From Atrina japonica (Eukaryota; Mollusca; Bivalvia; Pterioida; Pinnidae): a DNA stretch of 64,000 nucleotides. Position 1 is the stretch's first letter; each line of letters begins with the position of its first letter. Made by a program: the position numbers and the translations under genes. The DNA is taken from assembly GCA_030159075.1 (NCBI GenBank), contig BROG01000396.1:152501-216500 (forward strand), given 5' to 3'. Positions 45,801 through 53,505 of this stretch are shown here, piece after piece. Below the pieces are notes generated by a model, which was not told the DNA's origin, did no database searches, and saw only the letters and a program-made list of their open reading frames with translations.

Positions 45801-47349
45801 TGAAATTACCTGCTCATGTGCTGAAATTATATGCATGCCAAAAAGTTAAGTGCCGAAATTACTCGTTGCCGAAAATACTTGTTGCTGAAATTACTAGAAT
45901 TCTTTGACAGATGGCCGCCACGGGTTACACTTAAATACGCCTGCTGGTAGAAAGTACGCCTGCAGAAGAAATGTATACGCCTGCCATTATTATATTGCAT
46001 ATAATGAATAAATATTGATATATTATGGTAAAGATCTTTATTAAAAATGTATTTTTAATATTTTAATTTCATTTTTATTGATCAAATTGAGTATTTATTG
46101 ACATACAAAGGTTGGGGCATATCTACGTCATATCGTGGATTTGTAACCATACGCCTGTCATTATTATAGTACATTTTGTGAATAAATTTTGATATATTCT
46201 AGTAAAGTTATCTATATTAAATGTAATTTCTTTAATTTTTATTTCAAAATTGCCATAAATATGTGTATATTTTGGTGGTCAAAGCTAGCAGGCGTATGTG
46301 TATGTATGTGGTATATGGTAGTGTATACGCCCGCTGTTAACATATTATATTTTATGAAATACATATGATATAATTTGGTTAAGTGTTTTATTTAATATGT
46401 TATTTTCTTACTTTTTATTAAAAATTTGTATGGAATGTAGCCATATTTTGTTGTCAAAGTTAGCAGGCGTAAGTACGTTAGTTAACGGAAGTTACCAACC
46501 TAACATTGATCTAACTAATTACCATAAAGTAAGACTATAGTGGATAAAGTACAATGTACAGAGTATTGTCAATAAATACCAAATTTGATAAAAAAAATGA
46601 AATAAAATATTAAAAATACATTTTTAATAAAGATCTTTACCATAATATATCAATATTTATTCATTATATGCAATATAATAATGGCAGGCGTATACATTTC
46701 TTCTGCAGGCGTACTTTCTACCAGCAGGCGTATTTAAGTGCTACCGGGCCGCCACTACCAATTTAAAATTCACGTAGGGGGTAATTTGAGTGTGGATATC
46801 TAGCACAAAGGGGATTAATTTTTATTTGTCATGGGCATGGATAAATTACTCCGTATGCATAGGATAACGTTATGTTAAAGTTAAGAGGTAGGTATCAATC
46901 ATTTTATTTTAATCAGCCAAAGCCAGTGGACACTGCTAATGTGACTCAGACTATAGCTATTTTCGGTCCGCTATTTTCTAACATCCAGCCACATCAGTGA
47001 TTGAAACAACTGCCTATGCATGGCCGCAAATGACAACTGACAATGTCTTTACTGTCAAATACTCATGTAGTCATGACACTATCTCAAATTCCAAGCATGA
47101 CCTCGACGTATCAATACAAATTAAGGCAATGTCATACCGCCTACCGAAAAACACATCAACTCAGAGTAACGGAAAGATTAAAATACAACCTTCACTTTCA
47201 CCATCAAGGTATTGAAGTTTGCATTCCTCATTTTTCTGAACGCTCTCTAATGTTGTCAAATTGTTCCGTCGTATTGACGTCCAGCGGCAAGCCTGGGAGA
47301 TGACATTTCTCTGCAGTGCATGAAAGCGACAAAACATGGAAGCTGCCAT
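26887..47349 (-). CDS. ECHDC2: Mitochondrial enoyl-CoA hydratase domain-containing protein (ECHDC2/AUH family), complete nine-exon gene
   Basis: Gene-level entry. Coding exons on the minus strand, in order, are 47190-47349, 42591-42658, 41455-41542, 40811-40990, 38183-38239, 35469-35656, 33137-33187, 29099-29146 and 26887-26964. They sum to 918 nt, or 305 residues plus stop, with every splice phase matching (1,0,1,1,1,0,0,0). The product is a crotonase-fold hydratase with an N-terminal, Arg-rich, acid-free presequence suggesting mitochondrial import. The oxyanion-hole segment CAGADLKE, GGGLE (Glu155) and [17 protein letters not shown] (Glu175) are all present, and the 20-residue spacing of the two glutamates matches enoyl-CoA hydratase. 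'[18 protein letters not shown]' is closest to ECHDC2 as I recall it, while other parts resemble AUH (methylglutaconyl-CoA hydratase). Paralogue assignment is therefore tentative. The substrate is inferred to be a 2-enoyl-CoA. Confidence 0.93.
27245..27430. repeat. tataaaggccac repeat (cactgta end)
   Basis: 'ctgctatagcggagacacct' ... 'ctatatacaggtttcactgt' plus ata. Related to 27620-27795, 31090-31275, 54465-54640 and 60805-61010. Confidence 0.7.
27620..27795. repeat. tataaaggccac repeat
   Basis: 'acagtcaagcttgcattaaa' plus ggtcatctctat, ending 'ctttatagtcaagtttgact' plus gta. The ends are inverted (acagtcaa/ttgactgt). Confidence 0.7.
27980..28442. repeat. gagagaccac repeat cluster
   Basis: 'acagtaaaacctctcttgtg' at the left, more than ten 'ctgtcttgagagaccac' units and 'gcgtctcatgacagattcta' at the right. 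The period is about 60 bp and degenerate. Confidence 0.8.
29099..29146 (-). CDS. ECHDC2: ECHDC2 exon 8
   Basis: It encodes [16 protein letters not shown], matching 'VD..SGLA.EE..YAQ' of the family's C-terminal trimerisation helices. The acceptor is 'atttttcag' and the donor CAG|gtactt, in phase 0 on both sides. Confidence 0.9.
29300..30446. repeat. 26-bp minisatellite in ECHDC2 intron
   Basis: About 43 units of 'cagatctatgtcaagtgtta' plus catacg, with 23-24-bp and 'aaagaagatctatg' variants. The units have no stop in some frames, which creates three overlapping long open frames ([17 protein letters not shown]). These are artefacts of the repeat. Confidence 0.95.
31090..31275. repeat. tataaagaccac repeat
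   Basis: 'acagtaaagtctgctttagc' plus gatcacctctg, ending 'tatacaagtttcactgtata'. The ends are inverted and flanked by TA. Confidence 0.7.
31276..32790. other. Intronic stretch without recognised exon
   Basis: AT-rich, with slightly GC-richer sequence at 31790-32230 but no open exon. 'gcgatacagcatagcgtacc' at 31510 and 'gcgatacatatcgcaataca' at 32720 are short repeat-like pieces. Confidence 0.4.
32797..33090. repeat. 27-bp minisatellite beside ECHDC2 exon 7
   Basis: Eleven nearly identical units of 'gtacttaagaactagcactg' plus agtacgg. 27 bp is nine codons, so both strands stay open (STEYGYLRT / VLVLKYPYS). Confidence 0.95.
33137..33187 (-). CDS. ECHDC2: ECHDC2 exon 7
   Basis: It encodes [17 protein letters not shown], matching 'GPVAMR.AK.AIN.G.E' of AUH. 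The acceptor is 'tttacaaacag' and the donor GAG|gtaatt, in phase 0 on both sides. A 27-bp minisatellite begins about 47 bp into the following intron. Confidence 0.9.
33482..33778 (+). pseudogene. Penelope-like reverse transcriptase fragment
   Basis: The open frame contains [35 protein letters not shown] and [13 protein letters not shown]. 'GTSMGT.CAP.YA' (motif B) and 'RYIDDIF.IW' (motif C with catalytic DD), followed by 'LN..HP.IKFT.E', are characteristic of Penelope-like retroelement RT. Only about 95 residues remain, without fingers, thumb or GIY-YIG endonuclease, and the frame ends at TAA. It lies in an intron of ECHDC2 on the opposite strand. Confidence 0.85.
34201..34250 (+). ncRNA. Hammerhead-ribozyme-like motif downstream of the Penelope fragment
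   Basis: CTGAAGA (34208-34214, fitting CUGANGA) is followed by stem II GGCTC/GAGTC with loop TACTTA, then GAAA (34232-34235), a self-complementary stem III ACATGT and a GTC cleavage triplet (34239-34241). A short stem I can form (GTT/AAC). One extra C (34215) lies between CUGANGA and stem II, so activity is doubtful. Penelope-like elements are known to carry minimal hammerheads of this kind. Confidence 0.4.
34395..34600 (-). mobile_element. SINE family 2 copy, truncated by a minisatellite
   Basis: 'caacaatttttcagtaatat' plus ggtggcagcc matches the family. The tRNA-like head is replaced by the gaactgacactga minisatellite that starts at about 34585. Confidence 0.6.
34585..35325. repeat. ~30-bp minisatellite
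   Basis: More than twenty diverged copies of 'ggtggggcttgaactgacac' plus tgagtagagg, changing to 'taaggcttgaatctacactg' plus actagagg after 35100. Confidence 0.92.
35469..35656 (-). CDS. ECHDC2: ECHDC2 exon 6
   Basis: It encodes [20 protein letters not shown], then [20 protein letters not shown], and ends [18 protein letters not shown]. The middle part ('[11 protein letters not shown]') is the crotonase helical segment that closes the acyl pocket. The exon enters in phase 1 and ends in phase 0 (CAG|gtaaac). Confidence 0.94.
35725..35965. mobile_element. acttgtcc inverted-repeat element
   Basis: 'ccacttgtcctccagggcat' at the left and 'cagacaagtggacac' at the right, with internal 'tcacttgtccttttggacaa' plus gtga. 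Related pieces are at 43675-43915 and 62015-62240. Confidence 0.5.
36000..38180. other. ECHDC2 intron 5, largely unassigned
   Basis: Repeated 'ttttctgggacaaatc' phrases occur at 36240-36330. The open frame at 37032-37301 (plus, ending [12 protein letters not shown]) has no recognised family. No splice-consistent exon was seen. Confidence 0.4.
38183..38239 (-). CDS. ECHDC2: ECHDC2 exon 5: second catalytic Glu
   Basis: It encodes [19 protein letters not shown], entering and leaving in phase 1. '[18 protein letters not shown]' is diagnostic for the AUH/ECHDC2 branch, and its Glu175 corresponds to Glu164 of enoyl-CoA hydratase. The boundaries are 'atattgcag' and GGAG|gtaagt. Confidence 0.93.
38895..39870. 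repeat. 34-bp minisatellite in ECHDC2 intron 4
   Basis: About 28 units of 'accataatagactggttcca' plus tttaaacactacag. Higher-order blocks include a shortened variant 'aaaactagaccatgatagac'. Confidence 0.95.
39905..40500. repeat. Interspersed repeat (cactgacagaaattgaaa ... aaggtcaaggtcat)
   Basis: 'gtgaggcactgacagaaatt' plus gaaatcaaga matches 59785-59870. It is followed by 'aaggtcaaggtcacatacaa' blocks repeated about every 120 bp, typical of bivalve repeats. Confidence 0.55.
40811..40990 (-). CDS. ECHDC2: ECHDC2 exon 4: oxyanion hole and first catalytic Glu
   Basis: Residues 106-165 read [20 protein letters not shown], a middle segment, then [29 protein letters not shown] carries Glu155, equivalent to Glu144 of rat enoyl-CoA hydratase. 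The usual Asp of 'ALACDIR' is replaced by Cys161. The donor is GCAT|gtacgt. The acceptor 'gtgtag' is preceded by 42 consecutive T on the minus strand. Confidence 0.93.
40997..41038 (-). repeat. 42-nt poly(A)/(T) run acting as pyrimidine tract
   Basis: There is an uninterrupted run of 42 A on the plus strand. On the minus strand this is T42 followed by GTGTAG and then exon 4 of ECHDC2, so the homopolymer ends four bases before the splice-acceptor AG. Its length is probably unstable and may be affected by sequencing error. Confidence 0.9.
41075..41322. mobile_element. MITE H, copy 2 (in ECHDC2 intron)
   Basis: The left end 'tcctggcaaggtgaagcctc' plus gtgaactc and the right end 'gggttaccccaccctgccaa', with the interior 'gacctggatgagtttaaatt' as in copy 1. 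Confidence 0.75.
41455..41542 (-). CDS. ECHDC2: ECHDC2 exon 3
   Basis: It encodes [20 protein letters not shown] followed by SDVPGVFCA. '[18 protein letters not shown]' is the strand leading into the first oxyanion-hole residue of crotonases. The boundaries are 'atattttcag' and GCAG|gtttgt, entering in phase 0 and leaving in phase 1. Confidence 0.92.
42591..42658 (-). CDS. ECHDC2: ECHDC2 exon 2
   Basis: It encodes [23 protein letters not shown], the 'G.....MNRP.A.NAL' signature of the first crotonase beta-alpha unit. The acceptor is 'ttttttacag' and the donor GAG|gtaaat. It enters in phase 1 and leaves in phase 0. Confidence 0.92.
42725..42850. repeat. AT-rich microsatellite in ECHDC2 intron 1
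   Basis: (TA)n with tgtatatattta variants, about 125 bp, next to the acceptor of exon 2. Confidence 0.93.
43143..43215. repeat. 23-bp tandem repeat
   Basis: Three copies of 'cattgtgtatatatataaca' plus cac. Confidence 0.9.
43258..43535. mobile_element. MITE C, copy 2
   Basis: The left end 'aaccatcggctgagaaaagg' plus gttcttagga is inverted at the right as 'ataaggaccctttaatcagc' plus cgctggtt. The interior matches copy 1 ('gaatgagtgctggcgagagc', 'aaaatctacaaaattagaaa'). Confidence 0.75.
43675..43920. mobile_element. acttgtcc element copy
   Basis: 'aaaatacttgtccaatattt' and 'cacttgtccacggacaacca' with 'ttcacttgtccggacagtaa', similar in layout to 35725-35965. Confidence 0.45.
44230..44487. mobile_element. 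MITE H, copy 3 (in ECHDC2 intron 1)
   Basis: The left end 'taacctggcagagtggagtc' and the right end 'aaaggttactccgcctcgcc', with the same interior as the other copies. Confidence 0.75.
45654..45902. mobile_element. MITE with ttcggcac repeats, TTTGACAG duplication
   Basis: Flanked by TTTGACAG at 45646-45653 and 45903-45910. The left half has 'ttatttcggcaccgagtaac' and the right half the inverted 'tgccgaaattactcgttgcc'. The 8-bp duplication suggests a hAT-type element. Confidence 0.75.
45921..46746. mobile_element. hAT-like MITE with ~170-bp inverted repeats, GGCCGCCA duplication
   Basis: Flanked by exact 8-bp GGCCGCCA at 45913-45920 and 46747-46754. The left arm 'cttaaatacgcctgctggta' ... 'gtaaagatctttattaaaaa' is inverted at 46570-46740. 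The interior repeats 'gcaggcgta'. No transposase. Confidence 0.88.
47190..47349 (-). CDS. ECHDC2: ECHDC2 exon 1: start codon and mitochondrial presequence
   Basis: The chosen ATG (47349-47347) has the context GAAAATGGC, a good Kozak match. An in-frame upstream ATG at 47379 has a weaker context. The exon encodes [20 protein letters not shown], then [10 protein letters not shown]..., which has basic residues and no acidic ones for about 30 residues, as expected of a mitochondrial targeting peptide. The mature N-terminus '[13 protein letters not shown]' aligns with the first strand of the AUH/ECHDC2 fold. It ends in phase 1 at GAAG|gttgta. Confidence 0.85.
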
Positions 47350-47621
47350 TTTCAACCTTAACCTTTGCTCGCGGTGCATAAATAAATATAAAAACCAATA
47401 AATTAACCGGATTCGGAATTAAAATCGTAAAGCATGATTCCGGATTTCATGTTATCAACAAATGAATAGAAATACATAAATAAAATGTACATATGAATAT
47501 TCTAGTATAAAAAGTTACAATTGAAAACAAATTGTTCTTTTATATGAATTATTTCAGGTCAAACTTTCTATATCCTTTATACAGTACAGTCTAATCTAGT
47601 TTAGTGACTCGGTCTGTATTT
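47350..47621 (-). promoter_or_regulatory. Putative ECHDC2 promoter/5'UTR region
   Basis: This is the only sequence between the start codon and the foldback element. It is AT-rich, and I see no clear TATA box or named site. Its regulatory role is inferred from position alone. Confidence 0.35.
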
Positions 47622-47689
47622 TACGGAAGCCTATAAGGGTCACTCTGAAAAGAAAAAAAAATATTTATGTCGTTTTAACGCGTTAATTT

Positions 47690-48432
47690 TCTTGTTAAAA
47701 CGCGGTAGTTATCTCGTTAAAACGCGATAGTATCCCGTTAAAACGCGATAGTATCTCGTTAAAACGCGTTATTTATCTCGTTAAAAACGCGTTAATTATC
47801 TCGTTAAAACGCGATAGTTATCTCGTTAAAACGCGTTATTTATCTCGTTAAAACGCGCTATTTATTTTGTTAAAACGCGATAGTATCTCGTTAAAACGCG
47901 ATAGTATCCCGTTAAAACGCGATAGTATCTCGTTAAAACGCGTTATTTATCTTGTTAAAACGCGTTAATTATCTCGTTAAAACGCGATAGTTATCTCGTT
48001 AAAACGCGTTATTTATTTTGTTAAAACGCGATAGTATCTCGTTAAAACGCGGTAGTTATCTCGTTAAAACGCGATAGTATCCCGTTAAAACGCGATAGTA
48101 TCTCGTTAAAACGCGTTATTTATCTTGTTAAAACGCGTTAATTATCGCGTTAAAACGCGATAGTTATCTCGTTAAAACGCGTTATTTATTTTGTTAAAAC
48201 GCGATAGTATCTCGTTAAAACGCGGTAGTTATCCTCGTTAAAACGCGATAGTATCCCGTTAAAATGCGATAGTATCTCGTTAAAAAAACGCGTTATTTAT
48301 CTCGTTAAAACGCGTTATCTCGTTAAAACGCGATAGTATCTCGTTAAAACGCGTTATTGATCTCGTTAAAACGCGTTATTTATCTCGTTAAAACGCGATA
48401 GTTATCTCGTTAAAAACGCGTTATTTATCTAA
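47690..48432 (+). repeat. Left-arm minisatellite (gttaaaacgcg units)
   Basis: More than 30 copies of a 19-21-bp unit, 'ctcgttaaaacgcg' plus (a/t)tagt or ttattta variants. Higher-order blocks recur, for example gatagtatcccgtt followed by gatagtatctcgtt. Confidence 0.93.
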
Positions 48433-48639
48433 AGTAAAGTCAGTCAGTAAAATGAGTAAAAACCGCTGAATGTTACATTAGTTTACAAAACTGCATTTTC
48501 CGTGATAGAGGCCTACGCCATTGCAATGATTTGTAGTTCTTTAAATGTTGTTATTGTCAATGCAATTAATGCAAGATTTGCTGCTGACAAATGGTATTAA
48601 ACCTTTATTGTTTTATATCGGCTTTTACATTTTTTATAC

Positions 48640-48925
48640 GAGCCGGCCTGGCTCAGAGTCCTAGCGCGCTCGACTCTGGATCGTGAGGTCGTGAGTTCGA
48701 GTCCCGCTGCCGACAGGTTGGTTTCCTGTCTTTCGGATGAGACAGTAAAAACTGGAGGTCCCGTGTCACAGTAAGTGTCGGCACTTTAAAGAACCCTCAC
48801 TGCTCAATGGCCGTAAGTGCCGAGCATAGGCCAAAATTTGAAGCCCTTCACCGGCATTTGGTGACGTCTCCATATAAGTGAAATATTCTTGAGTGGGACG
48901 TTAAACAACAATAAACAAACAAACA
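48640..48925 (+). mobile_element. tRNA-derived SINE inside the foldback element
   Basis: The A box is in 'gcctggctcagagtcctagc' and the B box is 'gagttcgagtcccg'. The body contains 'tttcggatgagacagtaaaa' and the tail 'gagtgggacgttaaacaa' with (caaa)n. It is a full-length homologue of the copy at 5931-6212. Confidence 0.85.
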
Positions 48926-49364
48926 AACAGAAATACATTCTTATAACAAAACAGTTTATATGTTTATATTTGCATTGAAGTGACATTTGCTTTACACACC
49001 CACGTAAGAGCACAGGAAATTAATTAGCGGATACGTATTGGGTTTCGAGTAGTATATATTCGCCCTATCTGCGCGTCCGTGTCCGGGGAGGGGATAATTG
49101 AAGGTTAAATGGGTGGAGTAGGGGTGAATTTAGGAGTAGGTGGAATGAGGGGGTTAGGATATTTGGGGGTGACACCGGACGTTGACGTGCAAATAGGGCG
49201 CCTAGTGCTCCGTATATTCTACTGTTTGGTGGGACTATACTTGTAATGGCGCGATACTCCCCTAACTACGATAGTACCCTTTCACAGCAGCATAAGAAAT
49301 CCAAGATCACTTAGTATACTATATATTTGTTTTAAAACGCATTTTAACGAGATACATCCACTGT

Positions 49365-49740
49365 GCGCGTTTTTATAACACCATAATTAACACGTTTATT
49401 AACGAGATAAATAAACGCGTTTTAAAACGTGTATAACTAACGCGTTTTAACGAGATCAATTACGCGTTTTTTAACGAGATAAGTAACGCGTTTTAAAACG
49501 AGATAACTACCACCCCCGCGTTTTAACGAGATAAATAATGCGTTTTAACGAGATACTATCGCGTTTTAACGAAATAATTATCGCGTTTTAACGAGATAAA
49601 TAACGCGTTTTAACGAGATAAATAACGCGTTTTAACGAGATACTATCGCGTTTTAACGGGATACTATCGCGTTTTAACGAGATAACTACCGCGTTTTAAC
49701 AAGAAAATTAACGCGTTAAAACGACATAAATATTTTTTTT
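49365..49740 (-). repeat. Right-arm minisatellite (inverted copy of left arm)
   Basis: Units read cgcgttttaacgagataaat, the reverse complement of the left-arm unit. This arm is about half as long as the left one. Its inner end (49365-49500) is more diverged. Confidence 0.93.
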
Positions 49741-50139
49741 TCTCTTTTCAGAGTGACCCTTATAGGCTTCCGTAGTATTTAGCGTCAACCTGTCTTGTGC
49801 GACCTACAAGGCTACCTGTACATGTAATGATGTATATTAAATCAGTTAAGTCCTCCCAAAATATTTTCCTGTAGAAATGATCAAATCAAGCAAATGCCTG
49901 CCTTTATTTATCTAGTGACTTTTTTTTTACATTGAACTTCCCTGATTATGCATACATGCGTGTTAATAACGTTCAAAAAGACTGATAAAATGCTCTAAAA
50001 AAAAAACAACAACAAACCCAAAAACCAAAACATCTTAATCTATACATGTACCGTTAGGCTAAAGGACATTCTGAATAAATGAAACATTTAAATTAAGTGA
50101 TCAATAAAAAAAAAATATGTTCATTTAAAAAATATAGTG

Positions 50140-51315
50140 GAACATCGCCTCAAGACCACCTCACTTAGGAGACCACCTCACATTTAGGACTATAAATATT
50201 CAGTCTCTTTATAAATATCTAACGAGTACAGAGCCTCATTTTAGAGACCACCTCACTAATCATACCAATTCTAAGTGAATTAAGTGGTCTTAATAGCAAG
50301 GTTCCACTGTAACACCTTATTAATCAGACCACTTTGAGTCAGTCAATTAAGTGGTCTTAATAGTGAGGTTCCACTGTAACAACTCACTAATCAGACCACC
50401 TTGAGATGGTCAGTTAAGTGGTCTTAATAGCGAGGTTCCACTGTAACACCTCAGTAATCATACCAATTCTAAGTGAATTAAGTGGTCTTAATAGCAAGGT
50501 TCCACTGTAACACCTCACTAATCAGACCAATTCTAAGTGAATTAAGTGGTCTTAATAGCAAGGTTCCACTGTAATACCTTATTAATCAGACCACTTTGAA
50601 TCAGTCAATTAAGTGGTCTTAATAGTGAGGTTCCACTGTAACACCTCACTAATCAGACCACCTTGAGACCTTCAGTTAAATGTTCTTAATAGCGAGGTTC
50701 CACTGTAACACCTCACTAATCAGACCACCTTGAGTCTGTTAGTTAAGTGTTCTTAATAGCGAGGTTCCACTGTAACACCTCACTAATCAGACCACCTTGA
50801 GTCTGTTAGTTAAGTGTTCTTAATAGCGAGGTTCCACTGTAACACCTCACTAATCAGACCACCTTGAGTCTGTTAGTTAAGTGTTCTTAATAGTGAGGTT
50901 CCACTGTAACACCTCACTAATCAGACCACCTTGAGTCTGTTAGTTAAGTGTTCTTAATAGTGAGGTTCCACTGTAACACCTCACTAATCAGACCACCTTG
51001 AGACGGTCAGTTAAGTGTTCTTAATAGCGAGGTTCCATTGTAACACCTCACTAATCAGACCACTTTGAGTCAGTCAATTAAGTGGTCTTAATAGTGAGGT
51101 TCCATTGTAACACCTCACTAATCAGACCACCTTGAGTCTGTTAGTTAAGTGTTCTTAATAGCGAGGTACCATTGTAACACCTCACTAATCAGACCACCTT
51201 GAGTCTGTTAGTTAAGTGTTCTTAATAGCAAGGTACCACTGTAACACCTTACTAATCAGACCACCTTGAGTCTGTTAGTTAAGTGTTCTTAATAGCGAGG
51301 TTCCATTGTACAATT
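50140..51315. repeat. 67-bp tandem array of a pogo-like end sequence
   Basis: About 17 units of 'ccactgtaacacctcactaa' plus tcagaccaccttgagtctgttagttaagtgttcttaatagcgaggtt, divided here for reading. The period of 67 was measured between 50761 and 50828. Each unit contains the element ends aacacctc...gaccacc and gaggttccactgt. Confidence 0.93.
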
Positions 51316-52017
51316 TTGCTTGTCTCAGATAAAATCATGCAAAACATTTCAGATAGGTCAATATGATGTTTTACATGACATATTTAGTAAGACTAATTCA
51401 TATGCAAAAAAATTTGAAGAAATATCCTGGTCTATGCAATGTCACCTATTTTGGGTCCAATGCAACAAAAAGTGGCCCTATCATTTTGGGCTATTTTTGT
51501 ATGTAAGTTTCAGAAAATAAAAAATGAATATAACAGTACTGAGCTGATATATTACAAAGTAAGAATTAAGGGTGCACAATGTGTAAAAACTAAGCAAGGT
51601 ATAATATATTGTATCAAGCCTTTAAGTCACCTGTACTATATGGCCCCTCCAAAAAATTGCTAATGTAATAAATAATGATGTCAAAATAACTTTTTCATTT
51701 AGTTGAATATCAGGTCACCTGAATTAAGATTTTTGTCTTAATACTTGTAACACCTGTCGCATTAATAATGGATGTAAATAAAAGGTCTTCTTAGGAACAC
51801 ACATCTATCATGTGACGTTATAGTTGACCTTTTCCTTTTTTGCTGTGACCCCAGAATCTGTTATGACTTCCTGTTTCAGCGATGTACGGTACCATGATGT
51901 GACCATTTGTTCATCATGTCTGAAAATGAATGTTATGAAACCAAGATTTTGACATCTTGAAATAACCATTATGTTATGCAAATCTTGGATGTTTTGATCT
52001 CAAAATGGATAAAGATC

Positions 52018-52521
52018 TACAGCAGGGTAACAAAAGTGAGGACATTTTTTATTTTTCTCTATATATTTTTATAAAATAAAATGCCACATCTTTTTCAAAA
52101 CATTCATAGAGAGCCTTTTCTAAAGCAACTTCGATGAAACTCATACCATAAACTCAAAAAATTAAACATTTTTTGAAAGTTCCCATTGCAAAGTTGCTCA
52201 TAAGGTTAATAGTTTATATTTTCAAGATTTAGCAATTTTAACAGAAACTTAAATTTTTTATGTCACAATTCCCTTATTAAAAAGACACATTAAAATTATG
52301 CATTCTGCAAACAGTCCCTACTATAAAACAAAACAATGGAAGATCATAACAAAGCAAACATACAGAAACATCAAAACATTAATGGTCAGTGGTGAAAGTT
52401 GTACTGGAATTGAATGAGAAAAGACTTTCTTTGTACTGTAATATCATTTTGAAAATATGGCTTTATATGAAATATATAGAGAAGAAACAAAAAGTATCCT
52501 CACTTTTGTCACTCTACTGTA
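52018..52521. mobile_element. Tc1/mariner-type MITE (TA-flanked)
   Basis: The left end TA-CAGCAGGGTAACAAAAGTG-agga is inverted at the right (tcctcacttttgtcactctactg-TA). The ends are about 50 bp long including ctatatattt. About 500 bp, noncoding. Confidence 0.8.
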
Positions 52522-53039
52522 TTAAGTCATGATTTTTTTTTTTTTTTTTAACTTTGGTGTCTGTGATTTTTATCACTATTTTATGTTTTGCTATACCGGT
52601 AATAGATCTTGTATTTCACTTAAATGGTCATCAGCTAAGCATGAAATTCTACAAATTTTGACCATTGCTATGTATGTACTGACTGATGATAGCTGTATAA
52701 AGTGCTACACACATCATGACCAAACAGAACCGCAGTTTTAAGTCTTATTAAATCCAGATTTAAAAAAACCATAATTTTTTTCATTTCTTATGTGGATCAA
52801 TGGGCAAAGGAACCATCATTACTGATTTCTGAGGTATGAGTTAGGACCACTTGTTTGTAGAACAAGTAGAACTACTCATGATAAGCCTACATGTTATGCA
52901 GTATATCACAGTGTGTAATACATTTCCAATAACGATCCTATACAATCCCTTTAGTTTTGACCCTGTGTATCACCAGAATCACACAAGGGGTACCAGATCT
53001 TTACAAAACATTTCAAAGTACGTACACCAGTGTGACCTC

Positions 53040-53505
53040 AACCTATTTACTGCCACTTTCTGATATGTTGCATATAGGATCCAACCCAATCTGCTATGGG
53101 GTAACGAGCAGATGACCTTGTAGGCGTGTCATTTTTAACCAATGTAAATGTCATACAATCTTGTAAGCTTATCAAATAGCAAAGAGATATAAACATTATA
53201 AACAACACTGAAAACACAAAATCCTGAAGTACAGAATTCTTTTCATAACCTTGGATAAGACAGAATCACCAAAGGTATTCCGAAAGAATTCTGCAGACTG
53301 TCGGTTTCTTTATTTCAAAATAAATTACAAATTTTGTCATTCAATAAACTTTCAAAATCACAATATCATAATATATAAGTCACATTTTCTTTTGCTGAAC
53401 ATTATACACCAAGAAGAGGTCATCCCACCGCGACCCGATAACAGATTGTGTTGGATCCTCTATGCGACTAATCAGAAAACGGGAGCAATGAGAGATTGAT
53501 GTTTA
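53040..53505. mobile_element. MITE D with long inverted repeats
   Basis: The left arm 'tctgatatgttgcatatagg' plus atccaaccca and the right arm, read in reverse ('tctgattagtcgcatagagg' plus atccaacaca), are inverted copies about 90 bp long. This explains the coding-looking open frame at 53400-53499. Confidence 0.7.

Larger units (their letters stand above)
47622..49774. mobile_element. Foldback-type element with minisatellite arms, 6-bp target duplication
   Basis: The ends are TACGGAAGCCTATAAGGGTC... and its inverted copy ...CTTCCGTA, flanked by GTATTT at 47616-47621 and 49775-49780. The terminal inverted repeats continue inward as arrays of a roughly 20-bp unit, 'tctcgttaaaacgcgatagt'. The left arm spans about 47622-48432 and the right arm (inverted) about 49365-49774. 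The interior has no transposase frame but contains a SINE. The element sits about 270 bp upstream of the ECHDC2 start codon. Confidence 0.88.

Noticed and set aside
48641..48720. Possible tRNA gene (A and B boxes at 48650-48710, also 5935-6000)
   Set aside because: No cloverleaf folds around the boxes. The sequence continues into a SINE body and (caaa)n tail shared between copies.
53251..53499. Coding-looking frame ending IPPRPDNRLCWILYATNQKT
   Set aside because: The reverse complement of this stretch matches 53045-53145, so it is the inverted arm of MITE D.
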